Source of the DNA: JBFMFR01 sp040752025
Lineage (GTDB): Bacteria; Chloroflexota; Anaerolineae; Anaerolineales; UBA4823
NCBI GenBank assembly: GCA_040752025.1
Contig: JBFMFR010000001.1
Span: 124,001-188,000, forward strand
Direction: 5' to 3'
Length of the DNA: 64,000 bases
Each line of letters opens with the position of its first letter. Position 1 is the stretch's first letter. The translations under genes and the position numbers were made by a program. Shown here in pieces: positions 40,054-49,021 of the stretch. The notes under the pieces are model-generated. The model worked only from the letters and a program-made list of their open reading frames with translations. It did no database searches and was not told the DNA's origin.

Positions 40054-42189
40054 CTATGAAACCGGAAGGTTCAAGCAAATGCAGGTTGACGCGCCAGAAA
40101 TACTCTCCACAGATAACGAGCCGCCTACTACTGCCAGGAGGGTGCTGTGCAAAGCCAGGCCCTGCCCACTGCCGCCCTGCGAGGCAGCCGATTGTTCCAT
40201 GCCGATACCATTATCTTCAATGCGAACCTCCAGGCCTTCCTGCCAGCTCACAGCGATGCGCAGGTGCAAGGGACCATCACTGGGGACAGGACGGGCATGG
40301 CGAGCGGCATTGCGTATAGCTTCGCGAGCGGCATAGAACAACACCTCCGCTGCCAGATGCGGCAGGTGATCGGCTTTGTGCTCGGCTTCGGGGGCAACCT
40401 CCCAGGTAACCTGGTCGAAGGCTCCATTCAATTCGCCCTCGACCACCTGGCGCAGCGCCCCCGCCAGCCCCAAGCGCGCCACCTCGGGCGTGGTGGCGGC
40501 AGGTAATTCACGCAGCAGGTTAGCGATCTGGCGATGCACTTCGCCCATCAGGTTCACGGTCTCGGCCAGTTCACCAGCCGGATCAGCGCTGCTCAGAGAG
40601 AGCATAGCAGCGTGCAAGCGTGGCAAGATATCATCGTGCAGGACACGTCGAGTGCGCCGGTCGAGCACCTGGCTCTCAGCCAGGCGTTGGCGCTGTAAGC
40701 CCATCAGGCGCCGCGCCATCTCTGCCCCTGCTTGCATATCCATCAGGCGCTCGCCGGCCGAACGAGCAATTTCGATCTCCTCCTGGGTGTACAAACCACC
40801 ATCCTTTTTCTCGCCCAACAGCAACAGGCCGCACAGGCCGCGCTCATTCCACAAGGGGACCGCCCAGGTAGCTCCGCCGCAGACGGCTGCATCCAATGGA
40901 ACGGTCAGCGTTTGCGGGTGGCACTGCGCTACAATATCCGGAACCTGAGCCAACGGCGGAGGTTCTCCTCCTGGAAAAGCCAGCGGCGGGCCGAACAGAG
41001 GTGACAACGAGCCTGACGGGATCAAATAAGCCAGGCGAGCCCCCAGCACATCTTCACACAGAGCGTGGAATGGCTGGCGTGTGGTCAGCGCAGCGCTATC
41101 TGCACCGGACTGCTGCTCTGATGGCTGCCCGCTGGCTAACAAGCGTTCGAACAATTGCTGGCTGGCAACGAAAGGTCGCAGGCGCTCGATAAAAAGCTCG
41201 CGTTCCACGTAAGAACGCCAGCTCAACAAAGCATAGAACAAAGCCAACAAGCCGGTGCTCAACAACACACTATAAATCGGGTGCACTTCCAAAATCAGCG
41301 CCAGGCTGACCGTCCCGCTGTAGCCCAGCGCCAGGATCACCGCCCGGTGCCAGTAGCGCAGCAAGCCCCTGCGGGGAAGAGCCTTGCCAGTGAAAACCTC
41401 GTACGAGACCATGGCCTGACCGGAGAGCACCACTGAACCGGCAATAATCAATGAGATCAGCAGGTCCGCGGCGGCGATATCCCACCCCAGGTACGGGCTG
41501 TAAGCATAACGCCTGGCGCTGGACACCACCCAGAATATGATGCCCCCTACCAGCAGGCTGACCAGCAACAAAGCCAGGGAGGCCGCCGCCAACCAGGGGC
41601 GGGCGCGCTGCCGCGCCAGGTGGCCCATAACCCGGATCGTGGGACCGGGGCGGAGCAAGGCATCCAGAGCCAGGCCGATATTCGCCAGGAAATAGGGCGG
41701 GTAGAGCAGCAGCAAGACAGGCGCGCCCCACAGTGAGGGTGTGGCGCTCAGATCGAAATGGGTGATTTGAAAGAAAGATGGCAGGGGCCGGGCAAAGACA
41801 AACATGCCCAACATGGCGATACCGCCGAATGCCAGGAGGAAGAACCAAACCCTATGGCGCAGGTAAACCGGGTTGCGCTGGCCCTCCCAGAAACCTGTAT
41901 ACCACAGCATAATCGTATACCAGGCGAAGGGCGCCACAATCACCGGAATCCAACCCAGGTACCACCAGAAGTTGGCGGCGTGCTTGAGATAATCCAGGCC
42001 AAAGCCCAGGATCGCCGAATGGCTGAGGAAGAAGGCCCCGCCCATCAGCAGGCTGACGCCTGAGAGCCACAATCCCCAGGTGCGGCGCTCGGCGTTGAGC
42101 AAGACGGTCAGGCCCAGCCAGATCAACAGGATGGTGTTGAACAGCGAAACTGCCAGGACGAGCCAATCGAGAACGAAACTGCCGCTCAC
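40054..42189 (-). CDS. Membrane sensor histidine kinase with 7TM-like input domain
   Basis: A 711-residue kinase starting at GTG (GTGA overlap with the phosphoesterase stop; GGAGG 6 bases upstream). The N-terminal 330 residues have about eight hydrophobic helices, then a GAF-like region (about 350-480), the dimerisation helix with phosphorylatable His in RRVLHDDILPRLHAAML, and a HATPase_c domain (EAIRNAARHARP, IEDNGIGM, GSGQGLALHSTL). The HDD in place of HD-x-x-x-Q is a variant HisKA_3 box. The response regulator of the same operon (43389) is its likely partner. A 130-base gap with no gene separates it from the cyclase gene downstream. Confidence 0.88.
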   Translation of the reverse strand: MSGSFVLDWLVLAVSLFNTILLIWLGLTVLLNAERRTWGLWLSGVSLLMGGAFFLSHSAILGFGLDYLKHAANFWWYLGWIPVIVAPFAWYTIMLWYTGFWEGQRNPVYLRHRVWFFLLAFGGIAMLGMFVFARPLPSFFQITHFDLSATPSLWGAPVLLLLYPPYFLANIGLALDALLRPGPTIRVMGHLARQRARPWLAAASLALLLVSLLVGGIIFWVVSSARRYAYSPYLGWDIAAADLLISLIIAGSVVLSGQAMVSYEVFTGKALPRRGLLRYWHRAVILALGYSGTVSLALILEVHPIYSVLLSTGLLALFYALLSWRSYVERELFIERLRPFVASQQLFERLLASGQPSEQQSGADSAALTTRQPFHALCEDVLGARLAYLIPSGSLSPLFGPPLAFPGGEPPPLAQVPDIVAQCHPQTLTVPLDAAVCGGATWAVPLWNERGLCGLLLLGEKKDGGLYTQEEIEIARSAGERLMDMQAGAEMARRLMGLQRQRLAESQVLDRRTRRVLHDDILPRLHAAMLSLSSADPAGELAETVNLMGEVHRQIANLLRELPAATTPEVARLGLAGALRQVVEGELNGAFDQVTWEVAPEAEHKADHLPHLAAEVLFYAAREAIRNAARHARPVPSDGPLHLRIAVSWQEGLEVRIEDNGIGMEQSAASQGGSGQGLALHSTLLAVVGGSLSVESISGASTCICLNLPVS

Positions 42190-43385
42190 GGGCTGCCCTC
42201 CGGGCCGAGCTCGATCAGAGTCACTTCAGGCGGGCACAGGAAACGCAGGCGCGGCAGGCGCAGTCCTTCCATGCCGACGCCGCGACTGATGTACATGTGC
42301 ATCGGGCCAAGCGTGTACAAACCACTCTCGTATTTTTTACCGTAAGCAGACATGGTCACCAGCGCTCCCCAAAACGGCAGGCGCACCTGGCCGCCGTGGG
42401 TGTGACCTCCCAGGTATAAATCAACGCCAGCCTGCGCAGCGGCATCAGCCAGATCAGGCGTATGGTAGAGCAAGACCGAATAAGCATCCCGAGGCACATC
42501 CACCATTTGTTGGGCCAACATAGCGGAATCACGTGGGCGGTTCAATGTGCTCACACCCACCAGATAAATCATACCACCAGGGAACTCTAGCAACCGCGTT
42601 TCATCCTGTAACAGCGTGGCTTCTACGCCATCGAAAATAACCCGCATCGCCTGCGGGGTATCCACTCCGCGTGTGCCGGCTACCGCATAGACTCCATACG
42701 GAGCAGAAAATTGCGCTAACACCGCGCGCCCATCCTGGCGGGTCAAATCGTCGGTGGTATAGTCGATATTCAGATAGTCGCCGGTCAGTAAAATCAGGTC
42801 AGGATGCAAAGATCGCACGGTTTCGATGAGGTCGCGCTCACGGCGGGTAATGCGTTCAACGTGTATATCGGAGATATGCACAATACGCAGCGGCCTATCT
42901 GGCAAAAACGCTGGCGCGGGAAGGTTTACATGGCTGGTATGCAAATCGAACGGCTCGATATACAGGCCGTAAACTGCACAGGCCGACAGGACCAGGTTGA
43001 GCGCCCACAACGCCGCCAGGGCCGGGCTGAGGCGCCTGGCAGCCGGGGATACAGTCGACCTGCTTTGCGCCAAGTTCAAGGCCAACAAGGTGAGCAGCGC
43101 CACCAGGAAAACCGCGGCGCGGCCCATACTGAACGCCAGTAAAGCCGGCGCCACCGGGCCGAAGGATAACCCCAGGTGAGGTAAAGCCGATAGCAGCGCC
43201 CAGTCCAAAAAGCCAAAAAACAGGATGGTCAGGGCTGCCAGTTGGGCCTCCCGGTTGCGATGCGGCAGCCGCGCACCAACCACCCGCCAGGCCAGGAAAC
43301 CCGTGGCGGTCAGCGCCAACAGGCCAATGGCCGCCAGGCCTCCTAACCCAATCCGAGTGAATATTGCATAGGCGAGTGATGACAT
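42186..43385 (-). CDS. Membrane metallophosphoesterase with altered active-site motif
   Basis: A 399-residue protein: four hydrophobic segments in residues 1-140 and a calcineurin-type phosphoesterase domain. The motifs DXH (HISDIHVE), GDX (LTGDYLN), a later His (YHTPDL) and GHXH (GGHTHGGQ) are present, but the GNH(D/E) motif is replaced by GTRG (AVAGTRGVD), removing the bridging Asn and catalytic His. Activity may be changed or lost. It lies between a response regulator (3-base gap) and its likely kinase (4-base overlap), so it probably acts in that signalling unit. YaeI-type lipid phosphoesterases are the nearest general relatives. Confidence 0.82.
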   Translation of the reverse strand: MSSLAYAIFTRIGLGGLAAIGLLALTATGFLAWRVVGARLPHRNREAQLAALTILFFGFLDWALLSALPHLGLSFGPVAPALLAFSMGRAAVFLVALLTLLALNLAQSRSTVSPAARRLSPALAALWALNLVLSACAVYGLYIEPFDLHTSHVNLPAPAFLPDRPLRIVHISDIHVERITRRERDLIETVRSLHPDLILLTGDYLNIDYTTDDLTRQDGRAVLAQFSAPYGVYAVAGTRGVDTPQAMRVIFDGVEATLLQDETRLLEFPGGMIYLVGVSTLNRPRDSAMLAQQMVDVPRDAYSVLLYHTPDLADAAAQAGVDLYLGGHTHGGQVRLPFWGALVTMSAYGKKYESGLYTLGPMHMYISRGVGMEGLRLPRLRFLCPPEVTLIELGPEGSP

Positions 43386-43388
43386 GCG

Positions 43389-44180
43389 TTAATCGCCAAG
43401 CACGAATGGTGAACCGAAGACCACCCATTCGCCCTGTTCATTCATCACGCGGGCAGTGCCATCCTCATCCCAGGCCAACATGCGGCCGCTGTGCACGATC
43501 AAGGCGGCACGCGTGCGGGCGATTTTTTCATCCGTGGCGTTATCGCTCAACCCCCAGGTGACGTAAATCTGCCCGTTGGTGCGGCTGATGGTGCGTTTAT
43601 CACGGAACCCCAGGCGGGCGGCGATCTGTTCATTGGTCATACCCTGGGCGAGCATGCGCGCCACGATCTGTTCGTTCGGCTCCAGCAGGGCCATGGGCGA
43701 ATTTTCGTCTTTGTGGCGCACTTCCTGTACCCGTGCCTCAATTTCCGGGTCGATAAAACTGCGTCCCGAGAAAGCGTCCTTCAGCAAGGGCACGATCATC
43801 CCGGGCAGCAGGTAATTCGATTTGCGCACATAAGCATAGTGGCTGAGGATGCCTGAGCGCCGGAAGTCCCGGTAGTAAGCATCATCATCCTGAATCGAAT
43901 AAAACACCACCGGGAAGCGTGGAAACTCACGCCGGAGAGCCACCGCAGCCTGGATGCCATTCATCGCGCCAGCAAGCTGCACATCCATTAGCGCTACCTG
44001 GGGCGCCGGCCGAGCGGCATTGTCGCCTACCGGCTCAGCCTGGCAGGCCAGGCAGTATTCCAGGGCAGCCTCGCCGCTGTCGCAATCGTATACGACCTGG
44101 ATCTGCCTGGTAGCTTCCAGGCCAACCTTCAAGGCGCTGCGCAGCTTATCATTATCCTCGACGAGCAATAGATTGAGCAT
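43389..44180 (-). CDS. Response regulator with LuxR-type output
   Basis: A 263-residue regulator starting MLNLLLVEDNDKL; receiver domain with phosphoacceptor D66 in VALMDVQLAG, then an output region with helix-turn-helix (LEPNEQIVARMLAQGMTNEQ, IAARLGFRDKRTISRTNGQI) resembling LuxR/sigma-4 types, and a C-terminal 60-residue extension (HSGRMLAWDEDGTARVMNEQ). I use ATG 44180; the frame extends to 44246 through the promoter. It is first in an operon with the phosphoesterase and the sensor kinase. Confidence 0.87.
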   Translation of the reverse strand: MLNLLLVEDNDKLRSALKVGLEATRQIQVVYDCDSGEAALEYCLACQAEPVGDNAARPAPQVALMDVQLAGAMNGIQAAVALRREFPRFPVVFYSIQDDDAYYRDFRRSGILSHYAYVRKSNYLLPGMIVPLLKDAFSGRSFIDPEIEARVQEVRHKDENSPMALLEPNEQIVARMLAQGMTNEQIAARLGFRDKRTISRTNGQIYVTWGLSDNATDEKIARTRAALIVHSGRMLAWDEDGTARVMNEQGEWVVFGSPFVLGD

Positions 44181-44216
44181 GTTACACCACCAAAATCCTG
44201 TCAGGGGTTCGCTCCA

Positions 44217-44246
44217 AGCATAGTCGATGAACGGGATACCTGTCAA
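44217..44246 (-). promoter_or_regulatory. Promoter of the regulator-phosphoesterase-kinase operon
   Basis: On the minus strand TTGACA (44246-44241) is followed after 18 bases by TATGCT (44222-44217). A palindrome AAGCAC TTAG GTGCTT (44245-44260) abuts the -35 and could be an operator. Confidence 0.68.
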
Positions 44247-44303
44247 GCACTTAGGTGCTTAAACCTGGCCCCCTGAGAAGTGGATCGCCGGCGCACATAT
44301 CTC

Positions 44304-44309
44304 TATAAT
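44304..44309 (+). promoter_or_regulatory. -10 box of the radical SAM gene
   Basis: A perfect TATAAT 91 bases before the ATG at 44401, with no clear -35. The leader between them shows no obvious structure. Confidence 0.45.
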
Positions 44310-44400
44310 GGGATCATATGGCCATCATTTGGATATCGTTTGGCTCTCGCTTGGGGTAGAACACCCCCTGAATTGCACACGCTCTACGGGAGAACTACTT

Positions 44401-45798
44401 ATGAAAATCGATTTGATCGTAGTCTATACGCCGCGCTATGTGAAAGGGCATGAGAAAAACTTCGTACCTCCGATTACCGGCATCCACCTGGCGGCGCTGA
44501 CCCCCGAACGGCACCAGGTGCGCGTCATCCACCAGCAGTTGCAGGCAATCCCTTATGATACAGACGCCGACCTGGTAGCGCTCTCCTTCTTCAGCGGCTT
44601 TGCCCAGGAGGCCTATCGCCTGGCAGCCCATTTCAAGCGCGCCGGTAAAACCGTGGTGGCAGGCGGGCCGCATGTAACTTTCTGGCCCGATGAGGCTTTG
44701 CACTACTGTGATGCGGTGGTCATAGGCGAGGCAGAATCCTGCTGGGCAGAGCTGTTGGAGGACGCTGAGTGCGGCCAACTCAGGCCCAAGTATTACGGAC
44801 AGCCACTGCCGTTGGATGGTTTGCCTACCCCACGTTATGACCTGCTGCCGGGCGGCTTTTTCGTGCAGCGAGTGATACAGGCCACGCGCGGCTGCCCATT
44901 TTCTTGCTCGTTTTGTTCGGTGCCGTCCGTTAACCCCGGATTCCGCGTGCGCCCGGTTACAGAGGTGATCCGGGATATCCAATACAACCGCTTCCGCCAC
45001 TGGTGGCAGCGTAAAGTGGTGTGGTTCTGGGATGATAACCTGACTGCCAACCGCAGCTATATAAAAGAGCTGCTGAGGGCGATGATCCCATTGAAGAAGT
45101 GGTGGCTGACGCAGGCCAGCATGGACATCGCCAAAGACCCCGAACTGCTTGACTTGATGAAGCGGTCGGGCTGTATCGGAGTTTTCCTGGGCATCGAAAG
45201 CTTCGGCGAAACCTCGCTCAAAGCGGCCAACAAGCGCCAGAACAAGGTGGATTATTACAAGGCGTGCATCCAGACCCTGCACAACCACGGCATCGCCGTG
45301 ATGGCGGGTTTTATCGCTGGCTTCGATGGCGACACGCCCGAAAGCATCGTAGAAATGGCCGAGCGCATGTGTGAAGTGGGCGTAGATGTACCGTTTCTGA
45401 GCGTGTTGACCCCTTACAAAGGCACAGCGCTGTACGATCAGTTGCAGACAGAGGGGCGCTTATTGGAAGAGCGTGGCTGGCAGTTCTACAATGGCTACAA
45501 TGTTGCCTTCCGGCCCACCGGCATGTCGTCAGAAGTCCTGCTGCAAGCTCACCGCCGCCTGTGGCGAAGGGCTTTTTCGCCCACCTACGTGCTCAGACGC
45601 TTATTACATTCGGGTTTCAAGCTGCGCCTGGGGGCGCTGCTACTCTCGTTGGCGATGAACGGTTTCTATGGGATCAAGGCTTTGAGGAACAACATCCCAC
45701 TGGACATGGGAATGCAACCGTTTCCTGTTCCCGTCTCCTTCAAAACTGTCGATCTCAAGCACAACCAGGGGATTGCCAATCCAGCCAGAATGCGGTAA
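44401..45798 (+). CDS. B12-binding-type radical SAM protein
   Basis: A 465-residue enzyme with an N-terminal cobalamin-binding-like Rossmann domain (residues 1-140; LVALSFFSGFAQEAYRLA, VVAGGPHVTFWPDEAL, VVIGEAESCW) and a radical SAM domain with the [4Fe-4S] ligands in RGCPFSCSFC, then FWDDNLTANR and GVFLGIESFGETSL. The C-terminal part (about 330-465) resembles that of other B12-radical SAM proteins of unknown substrate. It lacks the DXHXXG-type cobalamin His, so cobalamin binding is not certain. The glycosyltransferase follows 12 bases later, so the pair may act on the same product. Confidence 0.88.
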   Translation: MKIDLIVVYTPRYVKGHEKNFVPPITGIHLAALTPERHQVRVIHQQLQAIPYDTDADLVALSFFSGFAQEAYRLAAHFKRAGKTVVAGGPHVTFWPDEALHYCDAVVIGEAESCWAELLEDAECGQLRPKYYGQPLPLDGLPTPRYDLLPGGFFVQRVIQATRGCPFSCSFCSVPSVNPGFRVRPVTEVIRDIQYNRFRHWWQRKVVWFWDDNLTANRSYIKELLRAMIPLKKWWLTQASMDIAKDPELLDLMKRSGCIGVFLGIESFGETSLKAANKRQNKVDYYKACIQTLHNHGIAVMAGFIAGFDGDTPESIVEMAERMCEVGVDVPFLSVLTPYKGTALYDQLQTEGRLLEERGWQFYNGYNVAFRPTGMSSEVLLQAHRRLWRRAFSPTYVLRRLLHSGFKLRLGALLLSLAMNGFYGIKALRNNIPLDMGMQPFPVPVSFKTVDLKHNQGIANPARMR

Positions 45799-45810
45799 AG
45801 TACCCAGGCG

Positions 45811-47001
45811 ATGCGCTTGCTTTTCTATATCGACGGGCGATCAGCAATCGCCCTGAACTGGATGAATTTCTTCCTCGACCAGGGCCACGAAGTGCACCTG
45901 GCGTCGACTTTCGCCTGCCAGCCAGACGCGCGGCTGGCTTCCTATCATCTAACGCCGGTAGCCTTTAGCAGCGCCAAGCGCAGCACGGGAGCCAGTGCGA
46001 CTGCAGGGGTGCAGCGCTCCCGCCAGGGCGGCGTGTGGAGCGCCTCACTGGTGCAGGCGCGCACGAAGGTGCGCCAGTGGTTGGGGCCTCTGACGCTGCC
46101 AGGAGCGGCGCGCAAGCTCAGGCAAATTATCGAGACCGTACAGCCTGAACTGGTGCATGCCATGCGCATCCCTTACGAAGGCATGACGGCTGCCCTGGCT
46201 GATCCCAAAATGCCGCTGCTGATCTCGGTGTGGGGTAATGACTTCACGCTGCACGCACCCGCCACAGCGCTCATGCGCGATTACACCCACCGTGCGCTGC
46301 GGCGCGCCGATGCGCTGCATGCCGACTGCCAGCGGGACATCCGCCTGGCGCAAAGCTGGGGATTTGACAAAAGCAAGCTGGCCTTCGTGCTGCCCGGCGC
46401 AGGAGGCATCCAACTCGATCTATTCTCACCGTCTGGCGAGCAGGATAAAACGCCGTTGGTGATCAACCCGCGCGGCATACGCGCTTATGTGCGCAACGAT
46501 ACTTTCTTCCGATCAATCCCTCTGGTGCTGGCGCGCCAGCACCAGGTGCGCTTCGTGTGCAACACCATGGCCGGCGAAGCGCAGGCCCAGGGCTGGGTGA
46601 ATGAACTGGGAATCGCGGCGAACGTAGACCTGCTGCCGCAGCAGACCCGCCCGCAAATGGCGGCGCTATTCCGGCGCGCCTGGCTGGCGGTTTCGCCCAG
46701 CACGCACGACGGCACCCCCAACACGCTGCTGGAGGCCATGGCCTGTGGATGTTTTCCTCTGGCGGGCGATCTCGAATCGATCCGCGAGTGGATCACCCCG
46801 GGCGTCAACGGCCTGCTGTTCGACCCGGCTGACCCGCAAGCCCTGGCAGCCAGCATCCTGTCAGCGCTGGAAGACCCGACGCTGCGCCAACGCGCCCGCC
46901 AGATCAACCTGAAACTGGTGGCGCAGCGGGCAGCTTACGAAAAGGTGATGCCTAAGGCGCTGGCTTATTACCAGGAGATCTCTGCCCAGGCCGCCAGGTA
47001 A
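45811..47001 (+). CDS. Glycosyltransferase family 4
   Basis: A 396-residue GT-B glycosyltransferase with N-terminal MRLLFYIDGRSAIALNWMNF, acceptor domain HAMRIPYEGMTAAL and donor domain motif SPSTHDGTPNTLLEAMACGC (acidic residues at both ends as in EX7E), followed by LESIREWITPGVNGLLF. Located 12 bases after the radical SAM gene. The substrate is unknown; cell-surface glycan synthesis is usual for the family. Copy A of the 19-bp palindromic repeat starts 1 base after its stop codon. Confidence 0.86.
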   Translation: MRLLFYIDGRSAIALNWMNFFLDQGHEVHLASTFACQPDARLASYHLTPVAFSSAKRSTGASATAGVQRSRQGGVWSASLVQARTKVRQWLGPLTLPGAARKLRQIIETVQPELVHAMRIPYEGMTAALADPKMPLLISVWGNDFTLHAPATALMRDYTHRALRRADALHADCQRDIRLAQSWGFDKSKLAFVLPGAGGIQLDLFSPSGEQDKTPLVINPRGIRAYVRNDTFFRSIPLVLARQHQVRFVCNTMAGEAQAQGWVNELGIAANVDLLPQQTRPQMAALFRRAWLAVSPSTHDGTPNTLLEAMACGCFPLAGDLESIREWITPGVNGLLFDPADPQALAASILSALEDPTLRQRARQINLKLVAQRAAYEKVMPKALAYYQEISAQAAR

Positions 47002-47002
47002 A

Positions 47003-47021
47003 ACGGAACTTCCTGTTCCGC
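47003..47021. repeat. 19-bp palindromic repeat, copy A
   Basis: ACGGAACTTCCTGTTCCGC, whose CGGAAC and GTTCCG ends are inverted (5-base loop TTCCT). Same element at 47075, 47094 and 54138. It follows the glycosyltransferase stop codon, without a T run. Confidence 0.8.
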
Positions 47022-47074
47022 TTCGATTGTCACATTCGCACAGCGAGCGGTGTTTATTTAATGAGCATCGCAAC

Positions 47075-47112
47075 ACGGAACTTCCTGTTCCGCACGGAAC
47101 TTCCTGTTCCGC
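47075..47112. repeat. 19-bp palindromic repeat, copies B and C in perfect tandem
   Basis: Two identical 19-bp units (47075-47093 and 47094-47112) of the element ACGGAACTTCCTGTTCCGC directly joined. They lie 18 bases before the start of the ECF sigma gene, in a spacer with no other gene. Possible roles include a binding site for the sigma or anti-sigma system or a small mobile palindrome. Confidence 0.85.
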
Positions 47113-47130
47113 ACTGTGCAGAGGCCGCTG

Positions 47131-47727
47131 ATGAACATGACCTTGACCAACCGGCAAAGCCCGACTCGAGCCAAACAAGCCCAGGATTCCAAGGCTGACT
47201 TCCAGACAGCTTTTGAATCACTTTTCCAACAGAACTGGGGAAGCCTGTGCCGTGTCCTGTACCGCCTGGTCGGTGATTGGGATGAAGCGGAAGACCTGGC
47301 CCTAGAAACTTTCGTACGCCTCTACCACCGCCCGCCGGCTGAAGAACAGAACCTGGGCGGCTGGCTGTACCGGGTGGGCACCAACCTGGGGCTGAATGCC
47401 CTGCGTTCTCGCAAGCGCCGCCAGCACTATGAAGAACAGGCTGGGGCGCACGTGTTCTCGGACGCGCAGAGCAGCAACCCGGAGGCAGAGGTCGAGAGAT
47501 TACTGGAGCGCCAACAGGTCAGGGCCGCCCTGGCTGCCATGAAGCCTCGCCTGGCCCAAGTGCTGGTTTTGCGCCACGCAGGCATGTCCTATGCCGAGAT
47601 CGCGGACGCCGCGGGCATCGCCCACGGCTCTGTCGGCACACTGCTAGGGCGCGCTGAGACAGAATTCGAGAAAAAGTATCGCCAGATGCAGAAGAAAGCA
47701 GTTCGCCTGGAACGAGAAGGAGGCTAA
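47131..47727 (+). CDS. ECF-type sigma-70 factor
   Basis: A 198-residue alternative sigma factor: region 2 (FESLFQQNWGSLCRVLYRLV, DEAEDLALETFVRLY, GGWLYRVGTNLGLNALR) and region 4 (VLVLRHAGMSYAEIADAAGI, AHGSVGTLLGRAE). ATG 47131 has AGAGG 6 bases upstream; a GTG at 47116 is in frame but without RBS. One base separates it from its anti-sigma gene. The 19-bp palindromes just upstream may be part of its control. Confidence 0.9.
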   Translation: MNMTLTNRQSPTRAKQAQDSKADFQTAFESLFQQNWGSLCRVLYRLVGDWDEAEDLALETFVRLYHRPPAEEQNLGGWLYRVGTNLGLNALRSRKRRQHYEEQAGAHVFSDAQSSNPEAEVERLLERQQVRAALAAMKPRLAQVLVLRHAGMSYAEIADAAGIAHGSVGTLLGRAETEFEKKYRQMQKKAVRLEREGG

Positions 47728-47728
47728 T

Positions 47729-48922
47729 ATGCGCCCCAGTGTGCACCTCAGCGATGGGGAAATTCGAGCCTTTCAAGATCAAGAATTACAGGGCGCGGAA
47801 CGCCAGAGGGTTTCCGCACACATCGCATCTTGCTCGGACTGCCAGGAAAAAGCGCGAAACCTGTCTGCCAGGGCACAGCGAGTGCATGCTCAACTTTCCA
47901 ACCTGCAAGCCGAAACAAACGCAGTGCAGGCATCCCCTCACAGGGCGCGTCCCCGCCTGGCGGAGCGCCTGGAAATGGTCGAACAGGAGGACCAAAACAT
48001 GTGGAATAAGTTGACTTCTCGACAATACCGCCCACTTTGGGTAGGATTAGCTGTGATCGCCGTGTTGGCGATTGCCCTGGCTTTCCCGTCCGTGCAAGCG
48101 ATCGCCAACAGTTTCTTGGGGTTGTTCCGGGTGGAGCAAATCCGCGTCGTGCAATTCGATCCATCAGCTCTGCCTGGACAACTCGAATCTTCAGCGCAAT
48201 TGGAAAACATCCTGGCTAAGGAGGTTGTAATTGAGGAGAATGGAGAAGTTCAAGAGGCCGCCAATCTTGAGGAAGCCAGCGCCCTGGCAGGCTTCGCCGT
48301 GCGGTTGCCCGGGAATATGGCTGAAACCCCCAGGCTGGTGGTGCAACCTGGCGGGACAGCCAGCTTCAACATCAACCTGGAACTGGTGCAGACCGTATTG
48401 AGCGAAATGGGTTATCAGGATATTCACCTGCCAACCGAATTAGACGGCTCCCAGGTTACTTTGACGATGAGCAAAAGCGTGATCGCCCTGTATGGCGATT
48501 GCCAGTTCAATCCAGACGCCGCTGCCATCGCAGAGAATCCAGAGAACAGTAAGGAAGCACTGTCCGATCTGAAGGACTGCACTTCCCTTACACAGATGCC
48601 CAGCCCAACCATCTCAGCCCCGCCCGGTCTGGACCTGGCACAGATTGGTGAGGCCTACCTGCAACTCCTGGGCATGACAGAGGATGAAGCTGCCCGTTTC
48701 GCCCGTAACGTGGACTGGACTACCACTTTCGTGATCCCCGTCCCGCGCTACAGCAACTACGAAGACGTACCGGTCGATGGCGTCACGGGTACGCTGGTCT
48801 CATTCTCCACTGGAGGAGGCAAGCAGCACAGCCTGCTGTGGGTGAAAGACGGCTTCCTCTATATGCTAAGTGGAGCTGGCAGCAAACAGGATATCCTGAA
48901 CATCGCGGCAACGATCCAATAA
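47729..48922 (+). CDS. Anti-sigma factor with zinc-finger domain and extracytoplasmic sensor part
   Basis: A 397-residue membrane protein encoded 1 base after the sigma gene. The N-terminal 75 residues have the anti-sigma zinc motif (H6 type: VSAHIASCSDCQEKA, H-X3-C-X2-C). One membrane helix (PLWVGLAVIAVLAIALAFP) at about residue 100 is followed by a 280-residue extracytoplasmic part with no recognisable family, which is probably the sensor. GGAGG precedes the ATG. Release of the sigma by a signal outside the cell is the usual mode, but the signal is unknown here. Confidence 0.88.
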   Translation: MRPSVHLSDGEIRAFQDQELQGAERQRVSAHIASCSDCQEKARNLSARAQRVHAQLSNLQAETNAVQASPHRARPRLAERLEMVEQEDQNMWNKLTSRQYRPLWVGLAVIAVLAIALAFPSVQAIANSFLGLFRVEQIRVVQFDPSALPGQLESSAQLENILAKEVVIEENGEVQEAANLEEASALAGFAVRLPGNMAETPRLVVQPGGTASFNINLELVQTVLSEMGYQDIHLPTELDGSQVTLTMSKSVIALYGDCQFNPDAAAIAENPENSKEALSDLKDCTSLTQMPSPTISAPPGLDLAQIGEAYLQLLGMTEDEAARFARNVDWTTTFVIPVPRYSNYEDVPVDGVTGTLVSFSTGGGKQHSLLWVKDGFLYMLSGAGSKQDILNIAATIQ

Positions 48923-48944
48923 CCCCTCCCACAAAGGGACCGCC

Positions 48945-48980
48945 GGGCGCAGCAAGAGCTTGGCCGAGATTGCTGCGCCC
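48945..48980 (+). terminator. Hairpin after the anti-sigma gene, weak terminator candidate
   Basis: GGGCGCAGCA pairs with TGCTGCGCCC around a 16-base loop. There is no T run, so strength is doubtful. Confidence 0.4.
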
Positions 48981-49021
48981 CGGCAATCAATCCAAAGCAA
49001 AGAAATCGCATACACATCTTG

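Noticed and set aside
47003..47112. CRISPR array
   Set aside because: Two units are joined without spacer and the third is 53 bases away; units are only 19 bp and no cas gene is nearby.
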